Shown here piece by piece: positions 9,941-18,750 of a stretch of DNA of 64,000 bases; position 1 is the stretch's first letter, and each line of letters starts with the position of its first letter. The position numbers were made by a program, and so were the translations under genes. The DNA comes from Podocnemis expansa (Eukaryota; Chordata; Testudines; Podocnemididae), in the NCBI GenBank assembly GCA_007922195.1, contig ML682059.1, positions 15,215,303 through 15,279,302 of the forward strand, read 5' to 3'. A model generated the notes under the pieces. It searched no databases. It was not told the origin of the DNA and saw only the letters and a program-made list of their open reading frames with translations.

Positions 9941-11667
9941 ACTTGTGATGAAAGGAGACAGGGCTCATCAGCCCTCAGCCTTAGTTGCACTTTTACGTCT
10001 TAAATTACTAATGTAACCCTTCTGCCAGGGCAGGCTGGCAGGACAAGGGCTGGGTTCTACATCTAGGGGTTTCCCAATGACACACCACCAACAACTGGCT
10101 CAAGCCCTTACCCAGATTTCTGGGAATCCTGCACTGTTCCCTGGGCACCCCAAAGGGGTAAGGCTTCCACCCTTGCAAGCACAAAACTGAGTACAGTAAA
10201 CAGAATGCAAAAGACCAAATACAGAGACCAGCACTAATCTAGAAAAAATAGCATAGAGTGAAGATCCCAGCAACCCACAGCACATAACAGAACATACAAA
10301 CTTAATGGCAAAACTGGCACTGATCTGAAGAATCAGCGCTAACTAGGCTCCCAACCAACCCTAGGGTACATAGAGAGTGTCTTTCACACCATCTACCAGT
10401 CACTCACTCCATCCTCTAGAACTGTTTCTTGGCTCTACCCACTATCTGCCAGCTCTACCTCTGGTCACTCATACCACCCAGCTTGCTGTTCTCACCATCC
10501 ACTAGCTCTATCTGCTGGTCCTCTATCACTGTTCCTCATCAGCTCAGAGAGAGAAAAACTGTCTCCCTGCAGTGAACCCAGCAATTTCAGCCCTTGTAGT
10601 CTTTAAGTAATTGTTAATATTTACTTCCATAATAAAGCACAGGAGATGCAACAGAGAAGGAAGAGAACTACCTGAAGCATTGAAACAATGGACCCCCCCC
10701 CCTTTTGTCAACTCATTGAGGCTGAAACATGCAGTCACCTTTTTTTCAAGGCTCTTTTTAATTAAGGGTAGTTTTTACCCTTTAACTATCCAGACAGTTT
10801 TGAAACAAACGGAGAGTAGCAATATACAAAAAGACATTATTTTGTTTTTCCCTTCAGTAGAATTACAGATATTGACAGATTTGTGAGCAGATTAACCCCC
10901 AATACCATTACTCACTATGCTGTGCACCCAGTATGCAAATACCATGCTAATACAGGACCCATGCAGATTAGTTGCTTGACTTCAGAAGCTGTTAGGCACA
11001 ACTCCTAAGCCTGCCTTACACTAAAGTTCATGCCTCAGGGGTTAAGCTGGTCACCTACAAAGGTCAGGAACACGAACATATTTCCTCCCCAGTGTATTCT
11101 GGGAGGGATTCTTTAATCTTCTTCTGAAGCACCAGTGATGGCCAGATAGAGATGGGACATTCAGTGGAGTGGTCTAGGATTCTCAGAGGGCACTAAACAT
11201 TCTCTCTCTCAAGTGTTTGGATGGCTGGTTGTCACTCTCATGCTCAGGGTCTGACTGCTGTATATGGAGTCATGAAGAAATTTTCCCAGAGGTACATTGT
11301 CAATAACTTTGGTCCTTCCTATTCCCTGCTTATGGCATATAATAGGCTAGTCTTCTGTGGGGTGTAATATTTCAGTCTAATTTGGATTGTTTGGTTTAGA
11401 ATGATTCCTTATGGGCTTAAACTCTGAGATTCCTGTGCACTGAATGACACACAGCTCCCCCCCCCCCCAAAAAAAAATAGTATGATAGCATATAACTAAA
11501 GACAGTATCATAATTCCTACACACAAGGGCGTCAAGTTAACATTGCATGGGCAATCTTAATTTTTGGCATTTCCTGTCTTTCATGACTAGAGGTGGAACA
11601 GTTAGGGATGAAACATTCTACACAGCACCAATATCTGTCATTTGAGCTGATGAGCAGAAGTAGTTTA
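9941..11667. other. Mostly unassigned; possible LTR-type sequence at 10020-10560; homopolymers
   Basis: No gene is supported. The block 10020-10560 is richer in C and T and reads like old retroviral or LTR sequence, but I cannot define ends. Poly-C runs occur at about 10691-10701 and 11457-11468, the second followed by poly-A. Confidence 0.4.
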
Positions 11668-11675
11668 TTACAGTT

Positions 11676-12163
11676 CAGCGGCACTGGTGGCACCAGGAAC
11701 ACAGGCGGAAGCCCTGAGTCCCAGCACCAGTGCCCCGTTTCTGGCCAGGGACTTGAGGATGGGCTGCCAGCTGACAGTGGCAGGATCCAGCCCCGACCCC
11801 AACCAGGGATCCTGAGTCACTGGCCACTGGCAGAATCCTGTGCCAGCCTCAACCCTAGCTGGGGACCTGACGCTGGGCCAGTGGTGGCTGGTGGCCAGTG
11901 GCAGGATCCAATGCTGGCCCTGACCAAATCAGGGGAGCTAGGGCCAAGCCACTTGGAGTGGAGGCATCTGGCACCAGTCCCAGCCCTGGCCCGAGACCCA
12001 GGATCTGGCAGCAGCCCTGACCTCAGATGGGCAACCTAGGACAGGTGGCAGTAGGAGCCAAATCTGGGCTGCGGCCAGGGACCCAAGGCTGGACTGGGTC
12101 TGGGAGGGCAGATCAGGCCCAGTGGTGGGGCCCAGGCCTTTTTCTGGGGCAGTGAAGCCCCTG
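11676..12163. mobile_element. GC-rich non-autonomous hAT element, copy 1 (488 bp)
   Basis: The element starts CAGCGGCACTGG and ends GTGAAGCCCCTG, imperfect inverted repeats of CAGRGG type. The flanking 8-mers TTACAGTT (11668-11675) and CTACAATT (12164-12171) agree at 6 of 8 positions, as expected for an old hAT duplication. The interior is GC-rich, with blocks such as GTGGCTGGTGGCCAGTGGC, and shares phrasing with copies at 31834 and 42922. The long open frames inside are compositional; no transposase similarity is visible. Confidence 0.7.
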
Positions 12164-12267
12164 CTACAATTGATGTGAACCAGCACTTGAGGGGGATGAG
12201 ATACATGCTTTGCTGGTAGCTGAGTCACAAGTAGAGCAATGCTGATACTTGGGACTCTTGAGTTCTC

Positions 12268-12480
12268 ACAGACTCATAGTCTTTAAAGTCAGAAGAGAAC
12301 AATCTAGTCTGACTTCCTGCACAATATAGGCCACGGAACCTCAGCCACCTGTACCTGTAATAGACCACTAACCTACGACTGAGTTATTGAAGTCCTAAAA
12401 TCATGGTTTAAAGACTTCAAGGTACAGAGGATCCACCAATCCAGCAAGCGACTCATATTCCATTCTAGAGAAGAAAGTAG
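12268..12480 (-). mobile_element. CR1-type LINE 3'-end fragment
   Basis: The sequence TGAGTTATTGAAGTCCTAAAATCATGG and its surroundings match closely, with scattered differences, the segment at 44240-44420 next to a longer CR1 on the minus strand. I therefore call both the same CR1 subfamily 3' untranslated end. No coding part is present here. Confidence 0.6.
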
Positions 12481-13312
12481 ATTCTGGACTGGAATGTGCT
12501 TTGATGGTCACAGATGCTTTTGACTCTGTTCCCTCTCACGGCCTCATCTGCAGCTTTCTCTTCACACTGTGAAACACATGTGTATTATTTTTATGAGTAT
12601 TATGTGGACCTCTATTTAATTATTATTACTATCATTATTATTTTTCTGTTCACTACAGGATCAACACTTTAATTCTTATTGGAGTTAAATGCAAGTAGAC
12701 AGACACTTGCTTTAAATAACTCTGTCATTCATTCTTGGAGTAACAATATAAATGTTAATCCCTTTGAAGTTGACCTCTGATCAAGCTGGGCCCAACACCA
12801 TCTGACAGAGGAAATCTCTCCCAAGACTTGAAACCTAAAACAAAGAACTTTAGACTATATAAAAACCTGAGTCCTGAGCTCTAGGAAGGGATGGTATATC
12901 AGAGAATTGCCTTAGGACAGTAGACTGAATTGGTGGGACAGACATTGCTATGAGGGAAATGCTCAGCTTTAGGTAATACATATGCATGAGACTATTATTT
13001 TAACCCTTTTCTTTGAATGCTATGTTCCTATGAATAAATCAATAATATTTTTGTTTTGAAGAACCTATACTAAATCACCATTTATTTTCATCCACCACTC
13101 ACAGATCTCAAAGAGAAGACTCCTGCAGATTTCATTGCATTCTGGGCCTGCCAAAGAATCATGATGGCTATAAAGGGAGCCTTAGACCAGAAACCTGGTG
13201 TCTTGGTTTTCTCTCTGATAAGAATGTAGACCCAGGGCCAGCCACTTAAAAGGGAGTATTTAAGAAAGTTAGAAAGATCAAAGGTGCTGCTTACTTTGTA
13301 CTGTTAATACTG
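12481..13312. other. Unassigned sequence
   Basis: No supported gene or repeat between the CR1 fragment and the Harbinger element. Confidence 0.5.
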
Positions 13313-13315
13313 TCT

Positions 13316-13618
13316 GGGTATGTCCACACAAGGCTTTTATTTCAAAACAACAATGGATGTTTCGAAATAAAAACCTGAATGTCCACATGACGTTTTCTTA
13401 TTTCGAAATGACGGGTTCTGTTGTTTTGAAACAAGAGCCGTCATTTCAAAATGGCTTAAACCCTTCCATTTCAAAATGACGGTTATTTCGAAATGACTCG
13501 TTTCGAAATAACGCCGTTGGGACATGCTGTTTTGAAACGACGGTTATTTTGAAATGAGTCGTTTCAAAATAACCGTTGTTTGGACATGATATTTTGAAAC
13601 AAGTGTTGTTTTTAAATA
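13316..13618. repeat. Left subterminal palindromic arm of the Harbinger element
   Basis: Many TTTCGAAATAA, TTTTGAAA and TTTCAAAA words, on both strands, fill this arm. They probably bind the Myb-like protein and transposase, by analogy with characterised Harbinger systems; that role is inference. Confidence 0.75.
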
Positions 13619-13748
13619 ACTGTCCTGACCTTCTTCCCAGGGTGCATAGCAAGTCCCTTACTGCGTGTGCCTGCCAGCGTGGCCAGAGCCCTGTCCAGGC
13701 ATGGCAGCATGTGCCACCAATGCGCCAGGGGGGTGATGCCATGCTCCC

Positions 13749-15483
13749 ATCTGGACACCCACGGAGGTGTACTGCCTCCTCAGCATTTGGAGGAGGTAGG
13801 GCATCATGTCCCGGTTCCGGGCGAGTCACCAGAACCGGGACATATGTGCAGACATTGCCACGGCGCTGTCCGTTGAGGGCCACGAGCGCACCACCGAGCA
13901 GGTGTGCTAGAAAATAAAGGCCCTCAGGCAGGACGACGCACGAATCAGGGAGGCACGGGAGCTCCAGGGGGCAGGTAGCACTGCTACCTGCCCCTTCTAT
14001 GATGAGGTCCATGCCTTCCTGGGGCCGGAGCCCAGTGGCCTGCCAGCTGAGGCTGTGGACACCAGGGTGCACCACAGCTCATCCTCCAGCCTGGAGGCTG
14101 TGGACACGGAGTCTGAAGTCTTTGTCGGGGAGCTTCCTGCCACACCGCTACCAGTGGCGGAGGCCACACCCGGGAACCTGGAGGTATTCTCTGGCTCTGG
14201 CGGAGAAAGCAGCATGGAGGACCAGGGGCCTCACACCATCACGGCCCCTGCAGAGTCCGACAGAGACACAGGGACATTGCGCCAAACCTCTGGAGCCTCT
14301 GTTGGTGAGTATTTCCCTCCCACAGAGGCACGCAGGGCTGGGCCCATCCAGGTCGTGGGCAGTGAGGGGGTACAGGGCTGGGCACTGGGGCAGGTGGGGC
14401 ATAGGGTCGGTGGGTGCAGAGGCCCTCCCATGGCCACGGGTACCTGAGAGATAGGTGGCACCAGGGTCACAGGCCCCTGGTTGCCTGGGGATGGTTAACA
14501 GGGGCTGGGTGTCAAAGATGCAGCTGCATCTTGGGTTGGGGGGGAGAGCATGCACACCTTGTCACTGGCAGGTGGCCTTGGGAGACCCCCTAGAATAAGG
14601 CATGGGTGAGTCCAGCTCACCATTGTGGGCACCACTAACATGTGTGCCTCCAGGGTACAGTTACCAGATGTCAGGCAAAAGGAGAACATGGTCCCCTTTT
14701 TACCTTCCTGTTTTTCTGTTCATCCTCACATTTCTCTGTCTGGCAGGCAGTTTAAAATACAGGATTTTGTCAGGCTTTTTACTGTAGGGGTTGAAGTATC
14801 CTGGAATGCCATAGAATACTTATTTGTATGGGAAACTGTTCCAGGGCCCCCTAAACACCGAAGAATATCACATCCATACTACATTTTCTCCCATGTGTCC
14901 TCCAATGTCCTCCTTTTTGTACTTCCCTGCCCTCATTTCGAGGCTTTGGGATCCAGTAGCCCTACCCCAGGGCAATGTCCCACAGGATCCTGAGTCCTGC
15001 TGACAGTCAGTGCAGAGGTGTGTGCTGCAAACAGGCTGCACATAGACAAGGCTACCAGGCAGCAGGGGCCAACTGTGTTTTCTGCTGCCCTCAGCAGGTC
15101 GCCCAGCTGCCTGCCGTGCACCACCACCTGCTCGACACCTCAGCCTAACACCACCATGGCAGAGGAGGAGGGCCCCCTGGATGCAGAGCGAGATCCTGGG
15201 GAGCCTGGAGTAGCTGGGGCAGTGGACTGAGACATCCACCCAGGCCTGGCGCCAGGACCAAGCCAGGCGGCAGGACTCTACCCTCCACCTGCTGCAGCAG
15301 GTGGCAGCTGCAGATGACCGGCTGATCGCCACCCTGGAGCACCAGGTGCAGACATTCGAACGCCTCTGCGACAGCCTGCCCACCACAGTCAAGGTGATTG
15401 CCACCAGCCTCCACCAGCTGGTGGAACAGACGGCCCCTCAAGCTGCTGCAGGGGGTCTGCCACCTGGCCTTCCTTGGAGGTGA
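13749..15483 (+). pseudogene. Harbinger Myb/SANT-like DNA-binding protein gene (two exons, broken by stops)
   Basis: This protein is thought to escort the transposase and bind element ends. Exon 1 (about 13749-14304) encodes a trihelix Myb/SANT-like domain: IWTPTEVYCLLSIWRR, then MSRFRASHQNRDICADIA, then GHERTTEQVC, KIKALRQDDARIRE and TCPFYDEVHAFLG. An acidic, Ser/Glu-rich linker follows, with a GTGAGT donor at 14305. The acceptor is CCCTCAG at 15088-15094. Exon 2 (15095-15483) encodes a Gln/Leu-rich, coiled-coil-like tail (QAWRQDQARRQDS ... FERLCDSLPTTV) ending in TGA at 15481-15483. In-frame stops: TAG 13797-13799, TAG 13908-13910 (probably a former Trp codon in VCWKIKAL) and TAG 15211-15213, plus a possible TGA upstream at 13734. 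The true start is not certain. Confidence 0.82.
14305..15094 (+). other. Intron of the Myb-like gene
   Basis: It is bounded by GTGAGT and a pyrimidine-rich TTTTCTGCTGCCCTCAG. The frame joins the acidic exon 1 end to the exon 2 coiled-coil region. The exact acceptor could shift by 3 bases, because CAGCAG is present. Confidence 0.6.
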
Positions 15484-15742
15484 CCCCGGACCCAGGGTGG
15501 CCACGGGCAGGGGTGGGGAACACCACCACCCCCGGACCTCCCCCACAGGCCCTGCCTAAGTTCTCCCCTGCCACCCAGACTCCCCCACCCCCTCCCCCCA
15601 TATCCCCCTTCCAAGTTGCTGCCCCCCCCAGACTCTCCCTCCCCCAATCTCCCCCTTCCAAGTTGCTCCGCCCCCACTGCCCCCACATTGCTCCATCCTG
15701 TAACCCTCCCCAGCCCTTCCCTGCCCCAACCCCTGTTTTGTT

Positions 15743-15748
15743 AATAAA
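15743..15748 (+). promoter_or_regulatory. Polyadenylation signal AATAAA for the Myb-like gene
   Basis: AATAAA lies 260 bases after the exon 2 stop codon, just before the end of the region shared with the opposing gene. Confidence 0.6.
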
Positions 15749-15779
15749 TATTTGAAACATATTCTTGGTTGTGCGTGGT

Positions 15780-15785
15780 TTTATT
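15780..15785 (-). promoter_or_regulatory. Polyadenylation signal AATAAA for the transposase gene
   Basis: TTTATT on the + strand gives AATAAA on the minus strand, 90 bases beyond the transposase stop at 15875. It lies only about 30 bases from the opposing signal, so the two transcripts probably end tail to tail. Confidence 0.6.
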
Positions 15786-15874
15786 GGGTGTAGTTCACAG
15801 TGTGGGTGGATGGGTGGGGGCTGGCTGTGGGTGAATGGGGGAGAGGGTGGTGTGGGGCAGGGCAGGCCTGTCCC

Positions 15875-17200
15875 TCAGAGTTCCTCCAGGGCAAAGGTGT
15901 TCATCAGTGCATCCCGCACTGTCACGGCTCTCTGGGACAGCTGCTCCTGTGCGGGCACAGGTCTGGGTTCCTCATAGTCCCTGGCTAGGAGTTGTGCCTC
16001 AGCTTCCCAGGCAGCTGCAATGGGCTCACCCCGCTGCTCATAGAAGTTGTGCAGAGCCACGCATGCACTGATGACCTCCAGCATTGTCCTCTCTGCAAGG
16101 TGGAGGTGTGTAAGGAGGCACCTCCAGCGTGCCTTGAGGTGGCCAAATGCCTGGTCGACCACCTGGCAGCAGCGGCTCAGGTGGCAGTTGAAAATCTGCC
16201 ATCGGCGATCGAGGGGTCCCGTGTACAGCTGCATGAGCCAAGGGCACAGGGGATAGGCCGCATCTGCCACAATGAGGACGGGCACCTCTACTCCCCCAAC
16301 ATTGATGTTATGTGGGGGGAAGAAGGTGCCCACCTCCATGTCCCAGTACAGGGCAGAGTTACGGAGGACCCTCCCTGGCCATCCCACGTAACAGTTTTGA
16401 AAAAGGCCCTGGTGGTCCACAAGGGCCTGCAAGATAATGGAATGGTACCCCTTGCAGTTTCGGTACTCCGCGGCTCTGTGTTCCAGGGCTCACACAGGGA
16501 TGTGCGTGGCATCCAGGATCCCCGCACAATTGGGAAAGCCCAGTGTGGCCATGCCGGGAATGGTGTCCTGCAGCTCCCCTTGTGTGACCAGGCGTCGCAG
16601 CAGGATACGGTTGATAGCCCTGGTGACCTCCATGAGAATGTTGCCGGTGGTGGACCTCCCGATGCCAAACAGGTGCGCCACAGACCTGTGCGACTCCGGA
16701 ATGACCATTTTCCACAGGACAATGGCCACTCTTTTGTTGACAGGGATGGCAGGCCTCATGGTGGTGTCCCTTCAGTGCAGCAGCGGGGCAGGTTCTGCAA
16801 CCAGGAGGTTGAAGCTGGCCCTACTCATGCAGAAGTTCCTCCTCCACTGGTCGTCACCCCAGGTTCACAGCACTACCCGCTCCCGTCAGTCTGGACTGGT
16901 CTCCCGGGTCCAGACCCGGTGAGGCACAGAAGGGGGCAGGGGAAGTAGCTCTGCTCTGCAGCCCAGCTGGATGACAGCCTCAGGCACAGGCTGGGCACCA
17001 TCTGGGTCTGCAAGCAGAATGTCCCACATCAGCAGGACACTCTGCAGGCGGGCAGAGGATCTGTTCATTGCACAGCACTGGCTGGGGAGCCCAGCAGCGT
17101 CGATGTCTGTTGCTTGCAGAGTCCTGCTAGCCAGAATGGACAGGGAAGTGAGGTCGGGGCCAGCTTTTATAGGATTGGCTGGCAACATGGCTGCCGACAT
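15875..17200 (-). pseudogene. HARBI1-like DDE transposase gene, one frame, four TGA stops
   Basis: One frame of 442 codons runs without a frameshift from ATG 17200 to the stop at 15875, close to the usual ~400-residue size. In order: an N-terminal extension, DDQWRRNFCMSRASF, MRPAIPVNKRVAIVLWKM, a helix-turn-helix SVAHLFGIGRSTTGNI, then the DDE nuclease. The first catalytic Asp is in GILDATHIP (codon 230) and the second in VLIVADAAYPLCPW (codon 313). The third position (codon 349, VVDQAFGHLKARWRC) is Asp where the family has Glu. All four internal stops are TGA (16886-16888, 16865-16867, 16772-16774, 16490-16492), and at least three sit where Arg (CGA) is expected. The last residues are NTFALEEL. 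It is inactive, but only by point changes. Confidence 0.9.
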
Positions 17201-17254
17201 GGCCCAGGGAGCCGGCTATGTTGCCACACCTCCCATGGTGCCTTTCCCCTAAAG

Positions 17255-17397
17255 TGAAATAGCAAGTCCACAGTGTGGACATGCTATTTCGATTCCCGCT
17301 TTTCCCTTATTTCGATTTGGTTTTTGGTTATTTCGAATTAAGTCATTTAGAAATAAGGGCTTTATTTTGAAACGACATCCTACGTGTGGCCATAGCC
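17255..17397. repeat. Right subterminal palindromic arm of the Harbinger element
   Basis: It contains TTATTTCGATTTGG, TTATTTCGAATTAAG and TTTATTTTGAAACGAC words before the terminal GTGTGGCCATAGCC. It is shorter than the left arm. It may also act as the transposase promoter region, since the gene starts just inside it; that is inference. Confidence 0.7.
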
Positions 17398-17400
17398 TCT

Positions 17401-18524
17401 TTGTCTCAATCCTATCCTTCTCCACAGGATCTGTTGTAATAATTGGGCCTACACATTTACCCTAATTGTGTGCTTGGCTGTGAAAAGTGAGTGAAAGTTT
17501 ATAAAAATGTCATAATAATCTATAAAAATAATGTTGTTAAAAGTGCTAAAAAGTAACATAAAAACTGAATTAGTCTAAACAAAATATACTACTGATACAA
17601 TGAAAGGCTTATTGATAACATAGCATAACATAGTTAATAAATTAATGACTGTGTTAAGATAAGACTGAAAATCAGTGGGCTAGAATTGATGTATGGAGAT
17701 TAGTCCTTAGTCAATACAAAAAATAAAGATAGGATGCGTTATTTCATGAACCTTTTTTGTGTTCTTTGAAACAAGACTTTGGGGGGAAACTGGCTACTGT
17801 GACTTTGGACTAACAGACTAAAAAGAATGCAAATGCTAACTGACTGATAGATGCTGCCACCTCACCATCTCCTGGACTATTAACCTTCTATGGCCTAATC
17901 CTGAGATATATCCTGAGGATAATGGGCCAGAAGGAGCAACTCATATGACATGGCTATCTCTATAGACTCTGGATAAGTCCTGAACACAATGAGGGATATG
18001 AAATTATACCCCTGCCCTGCATACATGTGCTCTTTTTTAATTTTATGGACCTTATTTCTTCCATTCTCTATCCATCTTTTTTCTTTTTATATAATGAGTC
18101 TGGTATATCTGCCCAGGACTGTATATTTGGTAACACCACTATGAACCTGTGACCAAAGAGGCAACTAAAAGCAATGTCCTAAATTGCTGAATGCTGGTAT
18201 AAGTTTGTTGGGTCTTGGAGTGACTAATAAGACTGGATGCTATGCCTGTGATTTTCCAGAAGTAAGGTTGCAGGTGAAAGCCAATGCCAGAGACAGAAAC
18301 TACATTTTGCTATTCTTTTCTCTCCTCTTTTGTGCATATTTGTCTTGTTTCCTCTTCCTGGGACACAGATTGAAGTTTAACAATAATAGCAATCATAACA
18401 ATTCCAACTTGTTTCATCTAACTTCTTCTCTTTTCCCGAAAAGTACAATTTTTACCATTTCTGATACCATTCAAAAGACTGTCAGATAATGGCACAAACT
18501 CTTCCTAGTTAAAGGGAAGGTTGT
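17401..18524. other. Unassigned AT-rich sequence
   Basis: No supported gene or repeat. The 101-residue frame from 18184 has no recognisable features. Confidence 0.5.
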
Positions 18525-18532
18525 AGTTAAAA

Positions 18533-18742
18533 CAGGGGTTTCAAACTCAAATCACCACAAGGGCTGCATGAGAACTAGTAGAGGGCCACATGAGGACTAA
18601 GACATTAGCCTGAGGGTCACACCACTGAAACCTTTCCATTCACTGATATTGGAAATATTGGTAATAATAGTGTCATTGCGGGCCGTGTGAAATAACTTCA
18701 GGGGCCGCATGTGCCCCATGGGCCCCGTGTTTGAGACCCCTG
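18533..18742. mobile_element. Small hAT MITE (210 bp) with 8-bp target duplication
   Basis: The ends CAGGGGTTTCAAACTC and GTGTTTGAGACCCCTG are inverted repeats. The flanks AGTTAAAA (18525-18532) and AGTTAAAG (18743-18750) match at 7 of 8 bases. It contains the GGGCCGTGTGA / GGGGCCGCATG words typical of Charlie-type hAT MITEs. A related end begins at 63264. Confidence 0.85.
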
Positions 18743-18750
18743 AGTTAAAG

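Larger units (their letters stand above)
13316..17397. mobile_element. PIF/Harbinger transposon, near-complete, 4082 bp
   Basis: Termini are GGGTATGTCCACAC (13316) and GTGTGGCCATAGCC (ending 17397), imperfect inverted repeats. A perfect 3-bp duplication TCT lies at 13313-13315 and 17398-17400. The element has the two-gene layout of the superfamily: a Myb/SANT-like DNA-binding protein (+, 13749-15483) and a DDE transposase (-, 17200-15875), convergent. Long palindromic subterminal arms (13316-13618 and 17255-17397) use TTTCGAAA words, as in the surrounding foldback elements. Both genes keep their frames but carry stop codons, so the copy is recently dead. Confidence 0.92.

Noticed and set aside
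11593..12228. 148- and 96-residue frames suggesting a small host gene
   Set aside because: They lie in the GC-rich hAT copy. The two other copies do not keep the frame and no domain is visible.
15474..15755. Pro-rich frame of 93 residues inside the Harbinger element
   Set aside because: It covers the 3' untranslated stretch between the Myb-like stop and the polyadenylation signals. The composition (CCC/CCT) explains the open frame.
16490..16888. TGA codons read through as selenocysteine or by programmed readthrough
   Set aside because: The positions match expected Arg or Trp residues, no SECIS-like structure was looked for or needed, and the Myb-like partner gene is also broken by TAG stops. 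Decay is simpler.
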